From Nematostella vectensis (lineage: Eukaryota > Cnidaria > Anthozoa > Actiniaria > Edwardsiidae): a stretch of DNA of 64,000 nt. The stretch is taken from the NCBI RefSeq assembly GCF_932526225.1, contig NC_064034.1, positions 11,854,887 through 11,918,886 on the forward strand. Direction: 5' to 3'. The notes under the pieces were generated by a model. It was not told the origin of the DNA and made no database searches. It was given only the letters and a program-made list of their open reading frames with translations. The number at the start of each line of letters is the position of its first letter. Position 1 is the stretch's first letter. Below, in pieces: positions 31,560 to 43,029 of the stretch. A program made the translations under genes and the position numbers.

Positions 31560-34187
31560 ATTATAGTCCAGTCAATCTAGGAAATTTTTATGCCCCAGGT
31601 AAAACTAATTGCAATAGAATTTCTCTCAGCGAATTTTGAACAAGTGATACAACCTAGTTTAACATACTAAAAGTCCCCAAAAATCCCTTTGGTGGAACCA
31701 TAGTTAATATGGTTACTATGGTGGAACATCCTGAAAATATGCGAATCATTTCGGGGCAAAACCACAGGGTACCCGCGTCGCTAAAACGGGAAAAAATACA
31801 CGTCTCAATCAGTACATTTAAAAAGCTATTTGTCAAAGTTGATTAAAGACTCAGTTTGGATATCTAAAAAAAGCAAATTGCCCCTGTTTTATATCTTTTT
31901 TCAATATTTCTGTATTCCAAAAACCACAGGGTACACGCGTCTAAAACTCTTAAAAAATCGAAGTCGGTAGAATGTTCGTAAGCTATGAAAAGCGAAAGCT
32001 GCATGCGTCGTAAGCATAAATAGAACCCGAGGCACATACAGCTGCCGCTTTTAATATCTTGCGAACATTCTACCAAGTTTATCCTACCAAGTCTCCTCCA
32101 CAGGTAGCCCAGGCAATGGTTTCGAAGCTTGTTCGTAGCTTGGAATCGGCTGTTATTCTTAGAGGTAAAACGAGTGGATTGAAGTCGCGATTTTTTGTGA
32201 AACATTGCCAATAAAATTGTCTTACAACTTAGAACATGTCTTGTTGTTGTCATATTTGTGTGTAATATACAATTTTGTGGGGTTTATGTAACGGAATATA
32301 TGACTTCCCTCCCCCTACTAAGGAAAGAAACAAGGTTGGAGGCGCCATTTTCGGTAGCACTCAAATACCGTCGAAATTCGCGAGGAAAATACAACAAACG
32401 AAATATTTTTATCTCGCAGACCTATGCCAGGGTACACTTACATTCGATATGTGGCAAAACATCCGAGCTAAATCATTTTCCCTGGCCGCTAGCCATTTTT
32501 TAAAACGAGTAAGCAGCGATTTGAATCCTTGACCGGCGCCTTTGGTCAATTAGGTACGCTCGGCTGAACACGGGAGCGAAAACCTCAAGAAAACACAAAG
32601 TGGTACTGATTACTAGAATAGTCTCCAAAAGCTTTATTAGACAACATAGATGCCCAATGGGGTCATACGTAAACGGGCACAAGGCCAATGCACGACGTAC
32701 CCCCAAATGAACAAATAAAAAAAAAGAATGAATATAAAAACTAACTGTGGTTGCAGTTGCGATGGAACTTGTACAGGGTAAGTCTACCTTTAAATACATC
32801 GATAAGTAGAACCTGATAGTGATTCTTTAGGAAATATTCAAGCGCGAGTAGGTCAGAGAACTTTATATGGTTTTACAATACGATTGAAATAAGATGCTTT
32901 AAACGTCAATGTTCGGCAAAGCTCCAGAGATACAGTTGAGGTTGGATTCAGTTTACGAGTATGATTATGATTTACAAAAGTGACATAAGGTTGAACACTA
33001 AGGTCGGTAATTTCGAAGTTACACTTCATAAAAAAAAAATTGGTCGTAGACCAACGGTAGTAGATCGAGTTTTAGAAGTCGCTTTTTATAGCTCAAGTCC
33101 CCGATCTTGGATCTTAGAATCCAGCGGGTGGCTCTACACTGCCGGGGGACCAGACTTCAGTGGCGAAACATAGCTGCGACTTGACAAGGGCCAGGTGCAA
33201 AGTACGCCTGACCCTGTATCTGTAACTAGGACACATGTCCTCTTGAGCAGACCGAGCATTCTGTTGGCCTTGGACACACAGAATATGGGTGTCCCATGTG
33301 AGATTGCTTGATATTGTCGCATCTGTTGATGCGATGTAGGCTTGTGGCGCCAAGCTGATAGTCCACTATTGTTTCTTTCGTGAGACTGTCAAGACTTTAC
33401 ACTTGGTAGCGTCGAAGTCGATATCTGTTTCGTCGCTTCACTTGTTTAGACTTGACAGGTCATCCTGAAGAGCTTTACAGTCATTCATCGAAGATTCTTC
33501 TGGTATAGCTTTGTGTCGTTTGCGTATATAGCGGTGTTAGTGCCTCTGTCTGTGGCGTCTGGTAGATCGTTGATGAAGGTCTTAAATAGAAGGGGGCCAA
33601 CTAGGCTTCCTTGGGAGGCCACGCCTTCTATAACAACCCTAGCTACTGAGTTTGTTTTTTTATACAAATTTCAGTCACGGACGCTAAAATATTTGAAATA
33701 GAAATAAAACATGGACAAGTTGCATTATGTCGACACTTAAATAGTGTTTTTAATAGTTTTAGACCAATGACCTTTTTAAATTTTCTGATTTGACTTTTGA
33801 CTTTTTTCACATTTATTTAGTGTTTTCGACACGGGTACCCTGTGGTTTTTGGAAAGTAGAAATATTGGAAAAAGATATCAAACAGGGGTAATGTGCCTTT
33901 GTTTCGATATCCAAACTGGGTCTTAAATCGACTTTGACCAATGGTCTTTTAAATGTACTAATTGATACTTTATTATTATTAGTATTTTATTATTTTTCCG
34001 TTTTAGCGACGTGTGTACCCTGTGGTTTTGCTCAAATGTAAAAAAAACACATATTCAAGGGTGTCCAACAAAATGGATTTTGGGAGACCTTTAGTATATT
34101 ATCTAGGTGGTATCATTTGCTCAAAATCCGTTGAGATAAATTTTATTGCAATTAGTTCCACCTGAAACCACAGATTGACTATACAGG
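31560..34187. mobile_element. 2.6-kb fold-back element with ~400-bp diverged inverted arms
   Basis: The left arm (31560-31955) and right arm (about 33740-34187) align in inverse orientation. Paired words include ACTAATTGCAATA, CAGTTTGGATATC and the twice-per-arm ACCACAGGGTAC (31761 and 31922 at left; inverted at about 33832 and 34013 at right). Arm identity is well below that of the 21-kb fold-back, so this is an older element. The centre holds a LINE fragment and unrecognised sequence. Confidence 0.75.
33114..33667 (-). pseudogene. LINE reverse-transcriptase fragment, mutated active site
   Basis: Minus-strand frames show QGSLVGPLLFKTFINDLPD and AIYANDTKLYQKN. After frame changes come ISSNLTWDTHI, KANRMLGLLKRTC and LALVKSQLCFATEVWSPGS. 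These are RT palm and thumb blocks of CR1/jockey-like LINEs. The catalytic YxDD box reads YAND and the frame is broken, so the copy is dead. It lies inside the 2.6-kb fold-back. Confidence 0.8.
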
Positions 34188-34375
34188 TAATGTTTTATTC
34201 CCCGGCGGGAATAAAAATTCTCGTTCCCAGTGCCTCATCCATCTTTGTCAGTTTGACTGAGGGACCCAAGCACAAAATACAAAGGACGGCATTCTTTTTA
34301 TTTCCATTTCCATTATTTCCATAATTTTCATTTCTTTCCTAGAACAAAAAAATTCGGAAAAATACGAGACTCGGA

Positions 34376-34431
34376 GTCCCTGTTATTAGAATTATTCTTA
34401 CGAAACACACACACACACACACACACACACA
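34376..34431. repeat. 29-bp dispersed module next to (CA)n
   Basis: 34376-34404 is the exact reverse complement of 58904-58932, beside the hammerhead palindrome. A (CA)n tract follows immediately, then GAGGACC repeats, a context that recurs at 58.3-58.9 kb. Confidence 0.8.
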
Positions 34432-34439
34432 TACGCACC

Positions 34440-34730
34440 GATGGTGGTTTACGAGGACCATGACCTGAGACCGACTTAGGAGGACCGGTCAGAAATGTAC
34501 GTAAAATAGGTTATTACCACGTAATTCAAAACTATATATAGTGAAAGTGTATAAATAGACTGATTTATGGTGTTTAAAGGCGTTTTAATTTCAGTGATGA
34601 TACACACTTCGGTTTACGAGGACCGGATAGAACAAACCGTACGTGGTTTACGAGGACCGGGTAAAAACAAGCCTTACGTGGTTTACGAGGACCGGTTAAA
34701 ACTAAGCACACATGGTTTACAAGGTCCAAG
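34440..34730. repeat. GGTTTACGAGGACCGG short repeats
   Basis: Five or more irregularly spaced copies of GTGGTTTACGAGGACCGG and close variants. The same core appears at 58240-58400, and GAGGACCGCACC is in the 74-bp satellite at 43-47.7 kb. Confidence 0.8.
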
Positions 34731-35384
34731 TTGAGCTATCGCATATCTTTTAAGATATGTCATATGTGATATATTTATTTAGCGTTAGAGAGATCACCAT
34801 GTTGAGGTCGAGAGTTCTCTGATTTCTGACCGTGGTTGCCTGTCAGCACATCATTTGGGTTAATTTAGCAATACGTCTCTTCAGTAAAATAATTAAAAAT
34901 GAATACACTTTTGCGCTATGCGGGATTGTTATTTTTTTTTTTTTAATAAAACCCTGGCAGCTACAGTAAAAACCTACAATGATTTGACTTTTTTTCACTC
35001 ACGGGAACCCTGCGTCTATTTTTCGCGCGTTTTGCTCTTGCAACTCGCGGCCATCAGCCAACACGGTGGTTTGGCAAATGTTTTGCCTTTTTTTTCGTCG
35101 TGAAAACCAAGAAAGATCGACACACTATAATATAAAGATGTACAAACGATGGATAGAAGGATAAACAATGGAATTTGAAAGAAGGTAAGTAAAGTAAGAC
35201 TCGTAAGACTTCACTTATTATAAGCTTTATTGACGAAACAGTCAAGACACAACTTCAAATTATTATTTTCCCGAAGTATCACGAGGGACTGATTGTTATT
35301 CTGGTTCGCCTTTGATATTAGGTTTTCGTCGGAGCAATGAAAATTCCTTGTGTTGACATTTTTCCCGCACAGAAGTATACAGCA
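34731..35384. other. Intergenic stretch, nothing recognised
   Basis: AT-rich sequence with a T-run at about 34928-34944. No gene or element recognised. Confidence 0.35.
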
Positions 35385-36045
35385 AGTAATTGAAGTTCTC
35401 GTAAGCGAACACCTTGGGAACTGAGAATTGTGGTCGTTAACGGAGCTGGTCTTTTACGAGAGCTTGCTCTCATAAGCGACCACAAGGCGTCAAAAACTTG
35501 AACAATAGGTGTTGGTCGCTTACGAGAGCTTAATTAAAATGGAATCTAAAAATTGAAGAGATAATAACAGCCCTGTAATATTTTGGTTTATTGCTTGATT
35601 TTCCTTGCATTTATACATATTCTGGAGACAAAGAAATGTCAATCCCATGGTTAAAATCAAAGTTAGAAAATTGTAATTATGAAATTCTTCAATGGTTGCC
35701 TACTGGAAAGGCAGCTTTTGTGAAACATCACAACATTTCCGCTTTATATGTGATTCCAGCATGCATTTGATATGATGTTTATCAGGTGTTGACTGATGTT
35801 GTAAAGCAAAAAATCATTGTGGTCGCTTACGAGAGCTTAAAAATAAAAGAAAATCTCAGTTGGTGGTTTGAAATTTTGGTCGTTGACGGAGCTGGTCGCA
35901 CCGATAAGTTGGTCGCTTACGAGAGCTAAGAATTACAGAGTTTTTGTGACAATTCAATCGGTGATTTGTGATCATGGTCGCTATCGGAGCTGGTCGCTTA
36001 CGAGAGCGGTCGCTCGGAGAGCTTCGACTGTACTTATAATTAGAA
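35385..36045. repeat. GGTCGCTTACGAGAGCT repeat block, possible MITE
   Basis: At least five copies of TGGTCGCTTACGAGAGCT or GGTCGTTRACGGAGCTGGTC are interspersed with unique DNA. An inverted copy (GCTCTCATAAGCGACCAC) lies at about 35466. The block ends in CGGAGAGCTTCGACTGTAC, a probable terminus. It is likely one short transposon family or a partly expanded one. Confidence 0.65.
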
Positions 36046-36169
36046 GTAAGCTTTCTTAAATATTAACAACTGATAAAGGATACCTTCCCACTAATTCAGC
36101 TATAAAAAGGATAGGAAATTTCTGGGGTATTTGTCCGCAAACCAATGTCTCTCTTGTTATAATAAATTA

Positions 36170-39100
36170 AGCCACACTATTATGGACTGCCATGACTTTC
36201 CATTGCATGACTACCATGACTTGCCATTGACTACCATGACTTGCCATTTGTCTACCATGGACTACCATAGTTCTCAATGGCAAGTCAGGGTAGTCCAACC
36301 ATGGACTGCCTTACTTTCCATTGCATACAATGGACATCCAGAAATAAATAGCAATTTGAGTTCTGTTTATAATCTTTTAGTAATTTTTTTTAAATTCACC
36401 AACTAGATGGACAAACTTAGGGTTATGACTTCATGATTACTGTCACATATAGCAGTTCCGTATCACTAATGTAAGTTGTAGCACCATGATATATAGTTAC
36501 AAAGTAAAGTGCAATTGCTACACCAAGCATGCATGGATAGTCAATGACAAGTCATGCCAGTCCATGGTAGTCATGATTGTCAATGGCAAGTTATGGTAGT
36601 TTTAATCATGGCAATCCATGGTAGCCAATGGTAAGTCATGGCAGCCCATGGCACTAAGACTGTTCTGGACTGCCACAACTTGCCATACCATGACTTGCCA
36701 TTGCATGACTAAAACATGATTTGCCATTGTCTGCCATGAGCTGTCATAGTATTCATAACTTGCCATTAACTACCATGGACTGTCATGATTTAAAGAACAA
36801 TTTCACATCTGGAGATAATTAGCAATTTGAGTTCTGTTTATAATCTTTTAGTATTTGCAGAGACAATATTTTTTTTCTTTTTAAACTTTATTTGATTTGA
36901 ATTTGCCAACTTAGCACCTTGGTAATAAGCTGAATCTGTTCATTTTTTGGGTACTACACATAATTATAAGTTTTATTTACTCATTCACCATCTATCATGA
37001 GAAAATAATTAGCTTCCATGATAAATTGAACATAAAAGCAGAAGTGGTGATTCATCCAATGAAACATTGACCAAAACTCTCATGACTTTTTGAGGAATAA
37101 ATGATACTTTCATCGGCTTTGAGGCCTAATTTTTTTTTAGAATTCACGAACTAGATTGACAAACTTAGGGTTATGACTTCATGATTACCTTCACATAAGC
37201 GGTTCCGTATTACTAATGTAAGTTGTAGCACCATGATACTGTATATGGTCCAAAGTAAAGGGCAATTGCTACACCAAGCATGCATGGATAGTCAATGACA
37301 AGTCATGAAAGTTCATGGTTGTCAATGGCAAGTTATGGTAGTTAGTTGCAAGTTATTAGAGTCCATGTTAATCATGGCAATCCATGGTAGCATGGTAAGT
37401 CATGGCAGCCCATGGCACTAAGACTGTTCTGGACTGCCACAACTTGCCATACACTACCATGACTTGCCATTGACTACCATGGACTGCCATATTACTCAAT
37501 GGCAGGTCATGGCTGTCCACTACCAGGGACTGTCATGACTTAAAGAATGATTTCACATCCAGAGATAAGTAGCAATTTGAGTTTTGTTTATAATCTTTTA
37601 GTATTTACCAAGACGATTTTTTGTTTCCTTTGTAAACTTTCTTTGTTGAATTCGCCAACTTAGCACATTGGTAATAAGCTGATTCTGTTCATTTCTTGGG
37701 TACTACACATAATTATAAGTTTTACCTACTCATTTACCATCTGTCATGAGAAAATAATTAGCCTCCATGATGAATTGAAGATAAAAGCAGAAGTGGTGAT
37801 TCATCCAATAGAACATTGACCAAAACTCTCATGAATTTTGAATGTATAAACTATACACTTTCGAAGTCTTGAGGCCTAATTTTTTTAGAATTCACCAACA
37901 AGATGGACAAACTTAGGGTTATGACTTGATGATTACCATCACATATAGCCGATCCGTATCACTAATGTAAGTTGTAGCACCATGATATATAGTCACAAAG
38001 AAAAGGGCGATTGCTACACCAAGCATGCATGGATAGTAAATGACAAATCATGACAGTCCATGGTAGTCATAGGTTGTCAATGGCAAGTTATTGTAGTTAG
38101 TGGCAAGTTATTAGAGTCGATGGTAATCATGGCAATCCATGGTAGCCAATGGTAAGTCATGGCAGCCTATGGCACTAAGACTGTTCTGGACTGCCACAAC
38201 TTGCCATACACTACCATGACTTGCCATTGACTACCATGGACTGCCATATTACTCAATGGCAGGTCATGGAAGTCCACTACCATTGACTGTCATGACTTGA
38301 AGTCAGAATGATATCACATCCAGAGATAAGTAGCAATTTGAGTTCTTATTATAATCTTTATTTACCAAGACAATCTTTTTTTTAAACTTTCTTTGATTTG
38401 AATTCGCCAACTTAGCACCTTGGTAATAAGCTGAATCTGTTCATTTTTTGGGTACTACACATAATTATAAGTTTTACCTACTCATTTACCATCTGTCATG
38501 AGAAAATAATTAGCCTCCATGATCAATTGAAGATAAAAGCAGAAGTGGTGATTCATCCAATAAAACATTGACCAAAACTCTCATGAATTTTGAATGTATA
38601 AACTATACACTTTCGAAGTCTTGAGGCCTATTTTTTTTTAGAATTCACCAACAAGATGGACAAACTTAGGGTTATGACTTGATGATTACCATCACATATA
38701 GCCGATCCGTATCACTAATGTAAGTTGTAGCACCATGATATATAGTCACAAAGAAAAGGGCGATTGCTACACCAAGCATGCATGGATAGTAAATGACAAA
38801 TCATGACAGTCCATGGTAGTCATAGGTTGTCAATGGCAAGTTATCATAGTAAGTGGCAAGTTATTAGAGTCCATGGTAATCATGGCAATCCATGGTAGCC
38901 AATGGTAAGTCATGGCAGCCTATGGCACTAAGACTGTTCTGGACTGCCACAACTTGCCATACACTACCATGACTTGCCATTGACTACCATGGACTGCCAT
39001 ATTACTCAATGGCAGGTCATGGAAGTCCACTACCATTGACTGTCATGACTTGAAGTCAGAATGATATCACATCAAGAGATAAGTAGCAATTTGAGTTCTG

Positions 39101-41255
39101 TTTATAATCTTTATTTACCAAGACAACATTTTTTTTTAAACTTTCTTTGATTTGAATTCGCCAACTTAGCACCTTGGTAATAAGCTGAATCTGTTCATCT
39201 TTTGGGTACTACACATAATTATAAGTTTTATTCACTCATTCACCATCTATCATGAGAAAATAATTAGCCTCCATGATAAATTGAACATAAAAGCAGAAGT
39301 GGTGATTCATCCAATGAAACATTGGCCAAAACTCTCATGACTTTTTGAGGCATAAATGATACTTTCATCAGCTTTGAGGCCTAATTTTTTTTTTAGAATT
39401 CACCAACTAGATTGACAAACTTAGGGTTATGACTTCATGATTACCGTCACATAAGCGGTTCCGTATTACTAATGTAAGTTGTAGCACCATGATGATACTG
39501 TATATGGTCCAAAGTAAAGGGCGATTGCTACACCAAGCATACATGGATAGTCAATGACAAGTCATGACAGTCCATGGTAGTCATGTTGTCAATGGCAAGT
39601 TATGGTAGTTAGTTGCAAGTTATTGGAGTCCATGGTAATCATGGCAATCCATGGTCGCCAATGGTAAGTCATGGCAGCCCATGGCACTAAGACTGTTCTG
39701 GACTACCACAACTTGCCATACACTACCATGACTTGCCATTATGGACTGCCATATTACTCAATGGCAGGTCATGGCTGTCCACTACCAGGGACTGTCATGA
39801 CTTAATGAATGATTTCACATCCAGAGATAAGTAGCAATTTGAGTTTTGTTTATAATCTAGTATTTACCAAGACGATCTTTTTGTTTTCTTTTTAAACTTT
39901 CTTTGATTTGAAGTCGCCAACTTAGCACCTTGGTAATAAGCTGATTCTGTTCATTTGTTGGGTACTACACATAATTATAAGTTTTATTTACTCATTCACC
40001 ATCTATCATGAGAAAATAATTAGCCTCCATGATAAATTGAACATAAAAGCAGAAGTGGTGATTCATCCAATGAAACATTGACCAAAACTCTCATCACTTT
40101 TTGAGGTATAAATGAAACTTTCATTGGCTTTGAGGCCTAATTTTTTTTTAGAATTCACGAACTAGATTGACAAACTTAGGGTTATGACTTCATGATTACC
40201 TTCACATAAGCGGTTCCGTATTACTAATGTAAGTTGTAGCACCATGATACTGTATATGGTCCAAAGTAAAGGGCAATTGCTACACCAAGCATGCATGGAT
40301 AGTCAATGACAAGTCATGACAGTCCATGGTAGTCATGGTTGTCAATGGCAAGTTATGGTAGTTAGTTGCAAGTTATTAGAGTCCATGGTAATCATGGCAA
40401 TCCATGGTCGCCAATGGTAAGTCATGGCAGCCCATGGCACTAAGACTGTTCTGGACTGCCACAACTTGTCATACACTACCATGACTTGCCATTGACTACC
40501 TTGGACTGCCATATTACTCAATGGCAGGTCATGGCTGTCCACTACCAGGGACTGTCATGACTTCATGAATGATTTCACATCCAGAGATAAGTAGCAATTT
40601 GAGTTCTGTTTAAAATATTTTAGTATTTACCAAGACAATCTTTTGTTTTCTTTTTAAACTTTCTTTGATTTGAATTCGCCAACTTAGCACCTTGGTAATA
40701 AGCTGAATCTGTTCATTTGTTTGGTACTACACATAATTATAAGTTTTATTTACTCATTCACCATCTATCGTGAGAAAATAATTAGCCTCCATGATAAATT
40801 GAACATAAAAGCAGAAGTGGTGATTCATCCAATGAAACATTGACCAAAACTGTCATCACTTTTTGAGGTATAAATGAAACTTTCATTGGCTTTAAGGCCT
40901 TTTTTTTTTTAGAATTCACCAACTAGATTGACAAACTTAGGGTTATGACTTCATGATTACCGCCACATAAGCGGTTCCGTATTACTAATGTAAGTTGTAG
41001 CACCATGATGATACTGTATATGGTCCAAAGTAAAGAACGATTGCTACACCAAGCATGCATGGATAGTCAATGACAAGTCATGACAGTCCATGGCACTAAG
41101 ACTGCCACAACTTGCCATAGAAAACCATGTCATGCCATTGACTACGGACTGCCATAGTACTCAATGACAAGTCATTGTAGTCCACCAACATGGATTGCCA
41201 TAACTTGCCATTGAATACCATGGACTGCCATGTCTTGCCATTGAGTACAATTGCT
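36170..41255. repeat. ~750-bp satellite, about 6.8 tandem copies
   Basis: The anchor ACAAACTTAGGGTTATGACT recurs at 36411, 37159, 37907, 38660, 39415, 40170 and 40931 (spacing 748-761 bp). Each unit has a roughly 250-bp cluster of alternating CATGACTTGCCATTGACTAC and its inverted form TAGTCAATGGCAAGTCATG, able to fold extensively. The rest is AT-rich and unique within the unit. No coding potential. Confidence 0.93.
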
Positions 41256-42680
41256 ATTGTCTCGCTACTCCATCCATCACTAATAGACCAATAGTAACTC
41301 AGCCAATCAGAATGCAGGATTTGTGATAGACCTTTTTTGGTGAATTAAAAAATACAAATATCAAGGGGCACCTCGATTTTTTCATACAACACTGAAACTT
41401 GGAAAAAACGATGGTGTCACATATCCGTTTTTTCATAATTCTTTTAATGTGAAATCAAAGTAAAATACAGATTTTGAACTTTTTTTTAGAAGAACATTTA
41501 GCTTGATAGTGATAGTTTTTCGTTACAGAATTTCCTAATAATAGCTCTTCCAATCTCCATCAGCTCCTAAATCTGATAAAACAGCAGAGAGTTCATATAA
41601 TCATTTTCTATTATAGGTTCCATTTAAAAAATATATCAATGGACATCAATGGATAGCACTTATGGGTGTGGTCAACAGCAATTCTTACCCCTAAGGGATA
41701 GTAAATCAGGTGTGGTTGAATCAATTTTTTAAACATTGCACTAAAATCACACATATTTTCAGTATTCCTTTTTATTGCGTTCCTCTTTACTGACTTTTAA
41801 GATTGCTGTCATCTAGTCTTAAAATCCTTTTGTGATTGGATAGGATGATCCATTGGCATGAGAGTGAGACCCCCTAAGGAATAGCAGAATCGAAAAAGTC
41901 TTTGAACACCCTTTATAGGATAGCAATTGGTAGAATTTTATCATAACCTAAAAGACAGGACAATCATCCTCTTCTACTTTCATAGAGTACCCCCCTCTCC
42001 CTTCAGGGTTTTGTCTTAAATGCTGTTCTCCAAACTTTTTCAGGTGAATCTCACTTACAAGATAGACTCCGAGAAAGCTACCAGCTTAGAAGCATGATGC
42101 TAGGGCAGGATTTATGTAAGGCAATTGTATTAATGCAGCTCAGCAAAAATTAACACAACCTGAGTAACAAACAGATAGATAATAATTTTACAAATGAAAA
42201 TTTTCTAAAAAAACTGAACCAGAATAATATAATAAACTAAAGTAGTAAAAAATTTTGAAAACAAGTTCTAGAGCTTATTTTATTCATTCCTTCACGAAGT
42301 GGGCTGAAACAAATGTGCCAATCCGGTCGCCTAGTCCATGGAATGTTGGTAAAAATAGGGTTTCTTTTTTTTTGCACACAAATATCATGCTTAATGTACC
42401 GTGAACCCCCTAATAATTTAATATGGGGATCTAGTGTGTCTATGGTTCTCTACAAGGAGGGTCAGTGTTTCGGACCTTTCAGAAAAGGGTACATTTCAAA
42501 GACTATTAGCCGAAAAAACAAAGAAGAGGAAGTTTCTAAAACTTTTCAGCTAATATTTGCAATATTTCTTCTAGAAAAATTATTTATTCACCTTGGCAAA
42601 TACAATATATACTAAACTAGCGTAATCTTCTGATATGCTTTTATATAGAATGTATAGTGTTTTAATGTATAGACTTAAAT
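41256..42680. other. Intergenic stretch, no gene recognised
   Basis: An open frame at 42313-42615 (100 codons) is Lys/Phe-rich and matches nothing I recognise. It has no splice or promoter context, so I do not call it a gene. No TIR or RNA gene was found. Confidence 0.4.
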
Positions 42681-42682
42681 TC

Positions 42683-42971
42683 TGAAGAGAATAAAAAACA
42701 CCCATTTTGCTGTATTTGCTTCAATTTTCTTGAACACATGATAGTACCTCCTTTAAAACCTAATGGAAGCTATTCCTGATAAAAAAACAAAAAAAATATG
42801 TATATACAACCTTTTTCAAAATTAGTCCATGAAGAGAATAAAAAAACACCCATTTTGCTGTATTTGCTTCAATTTTCTTGAACACATGATAGTACCTCCT
42901 TTAACCTAATGGAAGCCATTCCTGATAAAAAACAAAAAAAATATGTATATACAACCTTTTTCAAAATTATG
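42683..42971. repeat. ~148-bp direct duplication
   Basis: Two near-identical adjacent copies (from 42683 and about 42831) share CACCCATTTTGCTGTATTTG and CACATGATAGTACCTCCTTT. The differences are small indels in A-runs and AAAACC/AACC. Confidence 0.9.
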
Positions 42972-43029
42972 TTTTACTATTAAAAAATACCATGAAACTC
43001 GTCAAATTTCTACTAAATGTAGGAAAATG

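Noticed and set aside
42313-42615. 100-aa plus-strand gene
   Set aside because: No recognisable domain, no promoter or splice context, and AT-driven composition.
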